A DNA stretch of 64,000 nt from the NCBI RefSeq assembly GCF_003990045.1, contig NZ_RZGZ01000002.1, forward strand, positions 310,001-374,000. Direction: 5' to 3'. The notes under the pieces were generated by a model. The model searched no databases, was not told the origin of the DNA, and saw nothing but the letters and a program-made list of their open reading frames with translations. The position numbers and the translations under genes were made by a program. Of this stretch, positions 54,548 through 62,678 are shown in pieces. The stretch comes from Labedella endophytica. Lineage in GTDB: Bacteria; Actinomycetota; Actinomycetes; Actinomycetales; Microbacteriaceae. Positions within the stretch are counted from its first letter, which is position 1. The number at the start of each line of letters is the position of its first letter.

Positions 54548-55500
54548 CGAGCAGTGGGCTCGCCGTGGAGACACGGGGCCTCACCAAGCGCTTCGGTCGG
54601 CACGAGGCGGTCTCGTCCCTCGATCTGAGCGTGCCGACCGGCTCGGTGTTCGGCTTCCTCGGGCCGAACGGCTCCGGAAAGACCACGACCATCCGGATGC
54701 TGCTCGCCCTCGCGGCGCCGAGTGCCGGAACCATCACGGTGCTCGGCTCGGAGATGCCGAAGCGATCGGCGTCCGTGCTCCCCCGTGTCGGCGCGCTCGT
54801 CGAGGGTCCCGGGTTCTATCCGTTCCTCTCCGGTGCCGCCAACCTGACGCGTTTCGACGCGGCCGAACCGGGAACATCGTCGCGTACGCGGTCCGCACGG
54901 GTCGCCGAGGCGCTCGCCCGCGTGGGCCTCTCGGCCGCAGCGGCGAAGAAGGTGGGCTCCTACTCGCTCGGCATGAAGCAGCGCCTCGGGATCGCCGTCG
55001 CGCTCCTGTCCCCCCGCGACCTGATCGTGCTCGACGAGCCCACGAACGGCCTCGACCCGCAGGGCACGCGGGAAGTGCGCTCCCTCATCCGCGGGCTGAA
55101 CGCCGACGGCACGACGGTGCTCGTCTCGAGCCACCTCCTCGCCGAGATCGAGCAGCTCTGCACACACGCCGCCGTCATGCGCGCCGGCCGTCTCGTGGCT
55201 CAGGGCGGGCTCGACGAGCTGCGCGGTGCGACGGCGGCGATCGAGATCGTGACGCCCGACCTCGATCTCGCCCGCGAGGTACTCGCTCGCTTCGGTCTCG
55301 ATGCCACCGCGGACGAGACCTCGACCGGTGACTCCACGCCGCGCCTCGACGCGCCGCTCCCCGACGGCGTACTGCCCGAGGACCTCGTCGTCGAGCTCGT
55401 GGCCGCGGACGTCCGCGTCCGCGGTGTGGCCGTGCGGCGACCGTCTCTCGAGGACCGGTTCGTCGAGTTGACCGGGGAGGGCTTCGATGTCGAACGCTGA
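54544..55500 (+). CDS. ABC transporter ATPase
   Basis: The 318-residue protein has Walker A GPNGSGKTTTIR, signature YSLGMKQRLG, Walker B VLDEPTNGLD and an extra C-terminal about 90-residue domain after SHLLAEIEQLCTH. This is the ABC-2 type export ATPase (DrrA/CcmA-like). It is flanked by ATGA overlap with the LolA-fold gene and a 14-base overlap with the permease, so the three form one complex or pathway. The substrate is unknown and could be a lipid or a lipoprotein. Confidence 0.92.
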   Translation: MTSSGLAVETRGLTKRFGRHEAVSSLDLSVPTGSVFGFLGPNGSGKTTTIRMLLALAAPSAGTITVLGSEMPKRSASVLPRVGALVEGPGFYPFLSGAANLTRFDAAEPGTSSRTRSARVAEALARVGLSAAAAKKVGSYSLGMKQRLGIAVALLSPRDLIVLDEPTNGLDPQGTREVRSLIRGLNADGTTVLVSSHLLAEIEQLCTHAAVMRAGRLVAQGGLDELRGATAAIEIVTPDLDLAREVLARFGLDATADETSTGDSTPRLDAPLPDGVLPEDLVVELVAADVRVRGVAVRRPSLEDRFVELTGEGFDVER

Positions 55501-56338
55501 CACGCTCACTTCCCCCGCCCGCCGGCGCGGCGGAGGAGTCGGCGACCTCCTGCTGTCCGAGCTCGCGCTGCTGTTCCGCCGCCGCCGCACGTGGGCCCTC
55601 CTCGGCGCCCTCGCCCTCATCCCCGTGCTCCTCGCCGTCGCCGTGCGCCTCTCGGGCTCGGGCGGCGGACCGTCCTTCGTCGGCGACATCGCGGGCAACG
55701 GTCTCTTCACCGGTTTCGCCGCGATCACCGTCGCCGTGCCGCTGTTCCTGCCCCTCACCGTCGGGGTGGTCGCCGGCGACACGATCGCCGGCGAGGCCTC
55801 CCTCGGCACGCTGCGATACCTCCTGATAACACCGGCTGGTCGCATCCGTCTTCTGCTCGTCAAGTTCGCGGTCGCCGCGGCCTTCTGTCTCGCCGCGGCA
55901 CTCACCGTCGTCGTCGCGGGACTCCTCATCGGGCTCGCGCTCTTCCCCGTCGGGCCCGTCACACTGCTCTCCGGCACCGAGATCCCCGCGATCGACGCGG
56001 TGGGACGCGCGCTCCTCATCGCCGTCCACGTCGCGATCTCGCTCGTAGGGCTGACGGCCATCGGCGTCTTCATCTCGACGCTCACGGACGTGCCGGTGGG
56101 GGCGATGGCCGCGACGGTGGTCCTCTCGATCACGGCGCAGATCCTCGGCTCGCTCTCGCAGCTCTCGGCCCTGCACCCGTACCTCTTCAGCGCCCACTGG
56201 TTCGGTTTCGGTGATCTGCTGCGCGACCCCATCTCGTGGGCGAGTTTCGGCGACAACGTCGTGCTGCAGCTCGGCTACGCCGTGGTGTTCGGCTCGCTCG
56301 CGATGGGGCGCTTCGTCACACGCGACATCCTGTCCTGA
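55487..56338 (+). CDS. ABC-2 type transporter permease
   Basis: The 283-residue protein has six predicted membrane helices with the ABC-2 pattern: TWALLGALALIPVLLAVAV, an extracellular loop, FAAITVAVPLFLPLTVGVVA, GDTIAGEASLGTLRYLLITP, then LIALALF- and VHVAISLVGLTAIGVFI-type helices. It is the membrane partner of the preceding ATPase, and its start overlaps that gene by 14 bases. Confidence 0.92.
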   Translation: MSNADTLTSPARRRGGGVGDLLLSELALLFRRRRTWALLGALALIPVLLAVAVRLSGSGGGPSFVGDIAGNGLFTGFAAITVAVPLFLPLTVGVVAGDTIAGEASLGTLRYLLITPAGRIRLLLVKFAVAAAFCLAAALTVVVAGLLIGLALFPVGPVTLLSGTEIPAIDAVGRALLIAVHVAISLVGLTAIGVFISTLTDVPVGAMAATVVLSITAQILGSLSQLSALHPYLFSAHWFGFGDLLRDPISWASFGDNVVLQLGYAVVFGSLAMGRFVTRDILS

Positions 56339-56366
56339 GCGGCTCGCCCAGCGTAGGGTGACTCGC

Positions 56367-56696
56367 ATGGGCGATTCAACGGAGACGGACACGATCTCAG
56401 CGGAGGAATTCTCGGCGACCGCGGACGTAAGCGAGTGGCACCCGGCCGACGGCACCGCGACGGCGGTCTTCCGCACGGGATCGTTCGCGCGCGGCGTGGA
56501 CTTCGTCGACCTGATCGGCGAGCTCGCCGATGCCGCCGACCATCACCCCGACGTGGACCTGCGCTACCCGAGCGTGACGGTGCGACTCTCGTCCCACGAC
56601 ATCGGCGGCCTCAGTCGCCGAGACGCCGCCCTCGCGCGCGCCATCTCCGACGCGGCGCGTTCGCTCGGGGTCGAAGCCGAGACCGACGAGGGATAG
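56367..56696 (+). CDS. Pterin-4a-carbinolamine dehydratase
   Basis: The 109-residue protein has the PCD/DCoH fold, with FVDLIGELADAADHHPDVDL and RYPSVTVRLSSHDIGGLSRR, which contain the paired active-site histidines and the SHD motif. It recycles oxidised pterin cofactor of aromatic amino-acid hydroxylases, or supports pterin metabolism. TAGGGT lies seven bases before ATG 56367. No hydroxylase is encoded nearby. Confidence 0.9.
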   Translation: MGDSTETDTISAEEFSATADVSEWHPADGTATAVFRTGSFARGVDFVDLIGELADAADHHPDVDLRYPSVTVRLSSHDIGGLSRRDAALARAISDAARSLGVEAETDEG

Positions 56697-56702
56697 TCCC
56701 GT

Positions 56703-57260
56703 TCAGCGGCGGTCGAACGCCGCACGCAGGAGGGCAGTTGCGCGCGCAGCCGTCGCAGGCCGGTCGATGGCAGGTGTCCGCGACAGGACCCCGGCGAGCA
56801 TCTCGACGCCGAGCATGACGTCCTCGGTCGAGACCCCCGCACCGAGCCGGCCGGCACGGCGGTCGTTGTCCGTGACCGCATCGGCGACGGCGCGGAAGCG
56901 CGTCCCGATGTGCGCGACGCGCGGATCGTCGCGCTCCTCGACGAGAAGGTCCGCGAACGCCGTCGAGACGATCGCCTGCTCGGCCACGAGCGCCACGAGG
57001 TCGTCGAGGGTGCTGCCCGGCGTCTCGGCCAGGGCTTCGAGCTCGACGATGTTCTCGTCGATCACGGCCACGACGAGGGCGACACGATCGGGGAAGTGAC
57101 GGTACAGGCTGCCCTGACCGACCCCCGCTCGCCGGGCGACGGCGTTGAGCGGCGCCGACACCCCTTCGATCGCGAACACCTCGCGAGCAGCCGACAGGAT
57201 GGCGCGACGATTCTCGGGACCAGCGCTCGGCCCCCTGTTCGCCTTTCGCTCCGATGTCAC
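56703..57260 (-). CDS. TetR-family repressor of the adjacent SDR gene
   Basis: The 185-residue protein begins at GTG 57260. The helix-turn-helix is NRRAILSAAREVFAIEGVSA, PLNAVARRAGVGQGSLYRHF and PDRVALVVAVI, followed by a helical ligand domain. A perfect 13-bp inverted repeat begins 7 bases upstream of its start and lies between it and the divergent SDR gene, which is the classic layout for autoregulation and repression of the neighbour. The ligand is unknown. Confidence 0.92.
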   Translation of the reverse strand: MTSERKANRGPSAGPENRRAILSAAREVFAIEGVSAPLNAVARRAGVGQGSLYRHFPDRVALVVAVIDENIVELEALAETPGSTLDDLVALVAEQAIVSTAFADLLVEERDDPRVAHIGTRFRAVADAVTDNDRRAGRLGAGVSTEDVMLGVEMLAGVLSRTPAIDRPATAARATALLRAAFDRR

Positions 57261-57266
57261 GGAAGC

Positions 57267-57296
57267 ACTCTACCGGACAGGGTTGTCCGGTAGAGT
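57267..57296. promoter_or_regulatory. Perfect palindromic TetR operator
   Basis: ACTCTACCGGACA (57267-57279) and TGTCCGGTAGAGT (57284-57296) are exact complements around a 4-base spacer. The site is in the divergent TetR-SDR region, next to the TetR start. Confidence 0.82.
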
Positions 57297-57377
57297 CGAG
57301 CCCGGCCGCACACGTCTGTTCGGTCGTCGTCACCGGTACGACGCCGGCGCCGGACCCCGACTCGGAAGAAGGATCCC

Positions 57378-58481
57378 ATGACCTCTCCCTCCTCTCCCCT
57401 CACCTCGACCTCCTCGGTGGGCGCGTGGCTCGATCACCCCGTCGGTGGCCCCATCCTCCGCGATCTCCTCGCCCAGTCCGGCCAGAGCGCCGAGGTGCTC
57501 CGCCCGGTGCGCAAGCTCGCGATCTCCCGGCTGGTGACCCTCAGCAAGGGCCAGTTCCCGGCCGAGCTCATCGACGAGCTCATCCGCCGCGTCGAGGCCG
57601 GTGAGACGCCGTCGACGACCGCCGCCTTCGCGGACGGCGCCGCCACGGAGGGAGTCCGATCGGCCGACGCCGTCGATCGTCCGGGCACGGCGGCGACCAC
57701 GGCCTCGATCGATCGCCCCGAGTGGGCGGAGCGGATCGACGGCGGCCGGTTCTCGGGCAAGACCGTCATCGTGACCGGAGCGGGATCCGGCATCGGCCGG
57801 GCGACCGCGTCGCGCGTGGCCCGGGAGGGCGGCCGCGTGATCGCCGTCGACATCTCGCAGGATCGCCTCGACGACCTCGCGGCGACCCACTCCGGTGCCG
57901 ACATCGTCGCTGTCGTCGCCGACATCACGGACGACGCTGCGATCGCTTCCATCGTCGAGGCCGCGGGCGAACGCGTGGACGCGCTCGCGAACGTCGCCGG
58001 CATCATGGACGACATGACGCCGATCGGCGAGGTCTCCGACGCCGTCTGGTCCCGCGTCTTCCGCATCAACGTGGACGGCACGATGAAGCTCATGCGCGCG
58101 GTCATCCCCGGCATGCTCGAGAACGCGGCCGGATCCATCGTCAACGTCGCCTCCGAGGCGGCACTCCGCGGCTCGGCCGCCGGAGTCGCCTACACGGCCT
58201 CGAAGCACGCCGTCGTGGGGCTCACGAAGAGCAGCGCCTTCATGTACGGACCCTCCGGCATCCGCGTCAACGCGGTCGCCCCCGGCCCCACCATCACGAA
58301 CATCGAGGCGACCTTCGCCTCGCCGCTCGGAGCGGAGCGCGTCCGCACCGGGATGGCCGTGATGCCCGAGGCCGCGGAGAGCGAGGCGCTCGCGGCGTCG
58401 ATCACCTTCCTCCTGAGCGACGACGGCGTCAACGTGAACGGCGTCGTGCTCGCCTCCGACGGCGGCTGGTCCGCCGCATGA
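57378..58481 (+). CDS. SDR-family oxidoreductase with an N-terminal extension
   Basis: The 367-residue protein has a short-chain dehydrogenase domain from about residue 125: IVTGAGSGIGRATASRVARE (cofactor), ANVAGIMDDMTPIGEVSDAV, the Ser-Tyr-x-x-x-Lys triad in VNVASEAALRG and AYTASKHAVVG, and VAPGPTITNIE. An N-terminal about 75-residue module (WLDHPVGGPILRDLLAQSG, LRPVRKLAISRLVTLSKGQF, LIDELIRRVEAG) is not part of SDRs and resembles a linker module of some GH3 beta-glucosidases. A disordered linker joins the two. AGAAGGA precedes the ATG. It is regulated by the divergent TetR. Confidence 0.9.
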   Translation: MTSPSSPLTSTSSVGAWLDHPVGGPILRDLLAQSGQSAEVLRPVRKLAISRLVTLSKGQFPAELIDELIRRVEAGETPSTTAAFADGAATEGVRSADAVDRPGTAATTASIDRPEWAERIDGGRFSGKTVIVTGAGSGIGRATASRVAREGGRVIAVDISQDRLDDLAATHSGADIVAVVADITDDAAIASIVEAAGERVDALANVAGIMDDMTPIGEVSDAVWSRVFRINVDGTMKLMRAVIPGMLENAAGSIVNVASEAALRGSAAGVAYTASKHAVVGLTKSSAFMYGPSGIRVNAVAPGPTITNIEATFASPLGAERVRTGMAVMPEAAESEALAASITFLLSDDGVNVNGVVLASDGGWSAA

Positions 58482-58500
58482 CCCCTCTCTCCCCCCACTG

Positions 58501-58544
58501 AAAATCCCCTTCGTGCTCGAGAATTCGAGCACGAAGGGGATTTT
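58501..58544. terminator. Perfect 20-bp hairpin with A/T ends, bidirectional terminator
   Basis: AAAATCCCCTTCGTGCTCGA (58501-58520) pairs with 58525-58544, which ends in TTTT, around a 4-base loop. The A-tract on one side and T-tract on the other make it a good intrinsic terminator for both convergent genes. Confidence 0.88.
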
Positions 58545-58557
58545 GGAGGAGAGGAGG

Positions 58558-59487
58558 TCAGGGGAGGATGTGGCCGGCCGCGGTGAAGAGGCGGTACCAC
58601 TCGGCGCGCGTGAGGGTCACGTCGGAACCGGCAGCAGCCTCCTGGACGCGACCGGGGTTCGTCGTTCCGAGCACGACCTGGATCTTCGCGGGGTGGCGCG
58701 TGATCCACGCGGTAGCGATGCCCGTCGGCGTCACACCGTACTGGGCGGCGAGCTCGTCGAGCACGTCGTTCAGCTCGGCGTAGTTCTCGCGGTCTCCCAG
58801 GAAGACGCCGTCGAAGAACCCCTTCTGGAACGGCGACCACGCCTGCAGCGTGATGTCGTGCAGGCGCGCGTAGTCGAGGATCCCGTTGTCGCGGTCGATC
58901 GACTGGTCGAGCCCGACCATGTTGGTCGCGATGCCCGAGGCGATGAGCGGCGCGTGCGTGATGCTCAACTGCACCTGGTTGAAGGCGAGCGGCTGCGTCA
59001 CGTAGCGGCGCAGGAGGTCGACCTGGCCGGGGGTGTGGTTCGAGACGCCGAAGTTCCGCACCTTGCCGGCGGCCGCGAGCTCGTCGAAGGCCGCGGCGAC
59101 CTCTTCCGGCTCCACGAGCGTGTCGGGACGGTGCAGGAGCAGCACGTCGAGATGGTCGAGGCGGAGGGCCTCGAGCGACTCGTCGACCGTACGCAGGATG
59201 TGCTCGCGCGAGAAGTCGAAGGCCCCGTCGCGGATGCCCACCTTGCTCTGGACGATCACGGATTCGCGCTCGGACGGCGAGAACGTCACGGCGTCTCCGA
59301 AGCGCTTCTCGGCGCCGTGGCGCTCGTCGCCGTAGATGTCGGCGTGGTCGAAGACCGTGACGCCGGCGTCACGGGCGGTCCCCACGAGGGTGCGGATCTC
59401 GTCGTCGCTCAGCGGGCTGATGCGCATGAGCCCCAGGACGACGTCGGAGGCGGTCAGATTGGTTTGCGGCAATGCAATTGTCTTCAC
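58558..59487 (-). CDS. Aldo/keto reductase family oxidoreductase
   Basis: The 309-residue protein has the AKR barrel markers: FDHADIYGDERHGAEKRFGD (catalytic Asp-Tyr), QSKVGIRDGAFDFSREHILR, DVLLLHRPD and QVQLSITHAPLIASG. It also has AWSPFQKGFFDGVFLGDREN and VVLGTTNPGRVQEAA. It resembles the YdhF-type AKRs. The GTG start at 59487 has GAGAAT 6 nt upstream, suggesting a leaderless mRNA. It is divergent from a TetR gene, and the two operators between them probably control both. Confidence 0.92.
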   Translation of the reverse strand: MKTIALPQTNLTASDVVLGLMRISPLSDDEIRTLVGTARDAGVTVFDHADIYGDERHGAEKRFGDAVTFSPSERESVIVQSKVGIRDGAFDFSREHILRTVDESLEALRLDHLDVLLLHRPDTLVEPEEVAAAFDELAAAGKVRNFGVSNHTPGQVDLLRRYVTQPLAFNQVQLSITHAPLIASGIATNMVGLDQSIDRDNGILDYARLHDITLQAWSPFQKGFFDGVFLGDRENYAELNDVLDELAAQYGVTPTGIATAWITRHPAKIQVVLGTTNPGRVQEAAAGSDVTLTRAEWYRLFTAAGHILP

Positions 59488-59538
59488 ATTTCCATTCTCC
59501 CGGGACGCACGGCCGCCGGGACCCTTGACGGAGATTCT

Positions 59539-59568
59539 TTACAGTCGTAATATTTCTTACATCCGTAA
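59539..59568. promoter_or_regulatory. Twin TTACANNCGTAA operators between AKR and TetR genes
   Basis: TTACAGTCGTAA (59539-59550) and TTACATCCGTAA (59557-59568) are two imperfect palindromes 18 bp apart, at the 5' side of the TetR gene. Their spacing suits two TetR dimers or a cooperative pair. Confidence 0.75.
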
Positions 59569-59580
59569 GAAAGAAGCCCG

Positions 59581-60297
59581 ATGACCATCGAAGACCCGCG
59601 CCTCGTCCGCACACGCGACGCCCTCATCGGCGCGGCGACGGCCGCGCTCGACGATGGCGATTCCGAGTCGCTCAGTATCACCGACCTCGTCTCGGCGGCG
59701 GGCGTCAGCCGCCCCTCGTTCTACCAGCACTTCGGCGATCTGCCGACGCTCGTGCACGCGGCCGCCCTCACCCGGATGCGATCCGCGTTCGAGACGATCG
59801 CGACCCCGGACAACATCGGCGACTCGTGGGAGGAGTTCTCCGACCGCACCCTGCGGGAGCTCATCGGCCACTTCGACGACCACGCCGCGTTCTACCTGCG
59901 CGCGGTGAAGGGCCCGGGCGGCCAGCAGTTCGCCGCGAGCGTGATCCGGTTCCTGTCCGAGCGACTGCGCACCGTCTCCCCTCTCGCCGCCGCGATCACC
60001 GCGGCGGAACGCCCCGTCGAGCGCGCGGACTTCCTCGCGGCCGGCGTTCTCTGGACGGTCACCTCGTGGCTCGGCGTCGAGACGAGCGAGCGGGTGGGCG
60101 TCGACGAGACGGCCCGCCGCGTCGCCACCCTCCTCCTGTCGTCGTCGGGGCAGACCCCGGCGCAGATCGACGATCTCCTCAGCTCGGCCGCCCGCTCGGC
60201 GGCCACCGGCACCCGCACCACACGCACCACCGGCCTCGACGACGCGGCGGACATCCCCTCCCACGATTCCGATTCCGTCTCGAAGGCCACCGCATGA
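59581..60297 (+). CDS. TetR-family regulator of the YhgE/Pip operon
   Basis: The 238-residue protein has the helix-turn-helix in LSITDLVSAAGVSRPSFYQH, then FGDLPTLVHAAALTRM, a C-terminal helical ligand domain and a disordered Thr/Asp tail. It shares an ATGA overlap with the downstream YhgE/Pip gene, so it is autoregulated with it through the twin operators. It probably also represses the divergent AKR. Confidence 0.92.
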   Translation: MTIEDPRLVRTRDALIGAATAALDDGDSESLSITDLVSAAGVSRPSFYQHFGDLPTLVHAAALTRMRSAFETIATPDNIGDSWEEFSDRTLRELIGHFDDHAAFYLRAVKGPGGQQFAASVIRFLSERLRTVSPLAAAITAAERPVERADFLAAGVLWTVTSWLGVETSERVGVDETARRVATLLLSSSGQTPAQIDDLLSSAARSAATGTRTTRTTGLDDAADIPSHDSDSVSKATA

Positions 60298-62651
60298 GCA
60301 CCCCAGCCCGTCCCTCGCTCCGTTCCCGTCTCCTCCCGAGTCCCCGCCTGGCGGTGGTGCTCTTCGCGATCGCCCTCATCCCCCTCATCTACGCCGGGCT
60401 GCTCATCTGGTCGAACGAGGACCCGACCCACAACCTCGACAGCGTCCCAGCGGCGATCGTCAACGAGGACACCGGTGCCGAGAAGCCCGCGGCGGCCGGC
60501 GACGATGGCGGGTCGACCGAGGCGACCGAGGTCGACCTCGGTGAGGACCTCGAGGACGAGCTGCTGTCGAACCACGAGAGCACGAACTTCGACTGGTCCG
60601 ACATGAGCGCGGACGAGGCGGCCGACCGCCTCGCGTCGGGCGACATCCTCGCCGTTCTCACGATTCCGAAGAACTTCTCGTCAGCGGCCGTCTCGGCCGG
60701 GAACGACGATCCGCTCACGGCCGAGAGCGCGACGCTCTCGATCGAGACCAACGACGGCGCGAACGTCATCATCGGCTCGGTCGCGAAGAGCGTCGGAACG
60801 GCCGTCACCGAGTCGGTCGCGTCCGAGGTGTCCGCGGAGTACCTCGACAACGTGTACGTCGGCTTCTCCACGATCCACGACAAGATCGCGGACGCCTCCG
60901 ACGGCGCCGAGGAGATCGCGTCGGGGTCCTCGACGGCGACCGACGGCGCCGACGACCTCGTCGTCGGGCTCGGCGACCTGCGGAGCGGAGCCGTCGACCT
61001 CTCCTCCGGCGCGTCGACCCTCGCCTCGGGTGCGCACGCGGCCGACGACGGCGCGCAGAAGGTGGACGCGGGTCTCACGGAGCTCCAGTCGCAGCTCGCA
61101 GCGGTGCCGGACAGTGCCGCCCAGCTCGACGCCGGGACGGACCGGGTCGCGAGCGGCGCGCACGACGTCTCGACGGGAGCGACTGCTCTCGCGAACGGCT
61201 CCTCCGCCCTTGCGACGGGTGCGGACACCGTCGCGACGGGCGCCTCCTCCCTCTCCGAGGGAACGGATGCAGCTCTCTCGGGTGCGCAGTCGCTGCAGCA
61301 GGGCGCCTCCGCTCTCGCCGCCGGCACCGCACCGCTCGCGGCCGGGGCCGGTGAGGTCTCCGACGGACTCGATGCCCTCCTCGCGAACTACGCGGCCCTC
61401 ACCGATGCGCAGCGCCTCGCGGCGATCACGCAGCTCTCGGCCGGCGCCGGGCAGGTGAGCGACGGCGCCGCGGCGGCCGACGACGGCGCTCAGCAGGTGA
61501 GCGATGGCGCCGACGCCCTCGTCGGATCCGCCGACGACGGCACGGGACTCTCGGCCCTGTCGACGGGCGCGACCACGCTCGCGGAGGGGGCGAGCACCCT
61601 CTCCGGGAAGTCCTCCGAGCTCGCGAGCGGTGCCACGACCCTCGCCGCGGGAGCAGCTTCCGTGGACGGCGGAGCCGCGACGGTCGCGGCGGGAGTCGAC
61701 ACCCTGACCGCGAAGCTCGGCGAGCTCGTGTCGGGCGTCGACCGCCTCGCGGCGGGCGCCGGCTCCCTCGCCGAGGGGACCGCACGGGTCGCCTCCGGCG
61801 CCGACTCCCTCGCGAGCGGCGGCTCGACCCTCGCCTCAGGAGCGACGACCGCGGCGGACGGAGCACGATCGCTCGACGACGGCCTCGTGAAACTGCGCGA
61901 CGGCTCCACCGAACTCTCGGACGGACTCTCGAGCGGCCTCGACGACATCCCGAGCTACACCGATTCCGAGGCCAGCCACCTGAGCGACGTCGCCTCGACT
62001 CCCGTCGAGCTCGACGCCGTCCGCGCCAACGAGGTCCCCGCCTACGGCTACGGTCTCGCGCCGTACTTCATGGCTCTCGCGCTCTGGGTGGGTGCTCTCG
62101 CGTTCTACCTCATGATGAAGCCGCTCTCCGAGCGGCTCGTGCTCTCCCGGCGTCCGGCGTGGATGGTGGCTCTCGGAAGCTACCTGCCCGGCCTCGTCAT
62201 GGCGCTCGTCCAGAGCGCGCTCATGGTGACGATCGTGCACCTCGCCCTCGGGATCGACGCCTCCGACCTCGGGGGCCTCTTCGCGATCGCCGCCCTCACG
62301 AGTCTCACGTTCGTGGCCATCAACCAGGCCCTCGTGTCGCTCCTCGGCGCTCCGGGTCGTTTCCTCGGTCTCATGCTCGTGGTCCTTCAGCTCTCGTCGG
62401 CCGGCGGCACCTATCCCGTGCAGACGGCGTCGCCGTTCTTCCAGACCATCCACGGATGGTTCCCGCTGACCTACGCGGTCGAGGCGTTCCGATCTCTCAT
62501 CGCCGGCGGTTCCATCGGCATCACTCACGGGATCGGGGTGATGGGGGCGTGGCTCCTCGGCGCCCTCCTCGTGACGACGGTCGCAGCCGCGAGAGCTCGC
62601 CGGACCGCGGACGTCGACCCGGCGATCGCCGCGCGACCGGCCATGGCCTGA
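60294..62651 (+). CDS. YhgE/Pip family membrane protein
   Basis: The 785-residue protein has one N-terminal helix (LAVVLFAIALIPLIYAGLLI), a large extracellular region and a C-terminal block of about five membrane helices (ALALWVGALAFYLMMKPLSE onward, ABC-2-like). Between about residues 210 and 560 is a long chain of short repeats of the type GAxxLxxGxxxL, rich in Ala, Ser, Gly and Asp, which should form coiled coils. YhgE/Pip proteins are phage-infection and export-related membrane proteins; they are also linked to type VII-like secretion. It follows a TetR gene with ATGA overlap. Confidence 0.92.
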   Translation: MSTPARPSLRSRLLPSPRLAVVLFAIALIPLIYAGLLIWSNEDPTHNLDSVPAAIVNEDTGAEKPAAAGDDGGSTEATEVDLGEDLEDELLSNHESTNFDWSDMSADEAADRLASGDILAVLTIPKNFSSAAVSAGNDDPLTAESATLSIETNDGANVIIGSVAKSVGTAVTESVASEVSAEYLDNVYVGFSTIHDKIADASDGAEEIASGSSTATDGADDLVVGLGDLRSGAVDLSSGASTLASGAHAADDGAQKVDAGLTELQSQLAAVPDSAAQLDAGTDRVASGAHDVSTGATALANGSSALATGADTVATGASSLSEGTDAALSGAQSLQQGASALAAGTAPLAAGAGEVSDGLDALLANYAALTDAQRLAAITQLSAGAGQVSDGAAAADDGAQQVSDGADALVGSADDGTGLSALSTGATTLAEGASTLSGKSSELASGATTLAAGAASVDGGAATVAAGVDTLTAKLGELVSGVDRLAAGAGSLAEGTARVASGADSLASGGSTLASGATTAADGARSLDDGLVKLRDGSTELSDGLSSGLDDIPSYTDSEASHLSDVASTPVELDAVRANEVPAYGYGLAPYFMALALWVGALAFYLMMKPLSERLVLSRRPAWMVALGSYLPGLVMALVQSALMVTIVHLALGIDASDLGGLFAIAALTSLTFVAINQALVSLLGAPGRFLGLMLVVLQLSSAGGTYPVQTASPFFQTIHGWFPLTYAVEAFRSLIAGGSIGITHGIGVMGAWLLGALLVTTVAAARARRTADVDPAIAARPAMA

Positions 62652-62678
62652 TCGGTCGAGGTCGGGGTCCCGACCGGC

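Noticed and set aside
61030-61866. Repeats in the YhgE/Pip gene as a CRISPR or minisatellite array
   Set aside because: The repetition is at protein level (GAxxLxxG) with varying DNA and spacing, inside one open frame. There are no equal repeats and spacers.
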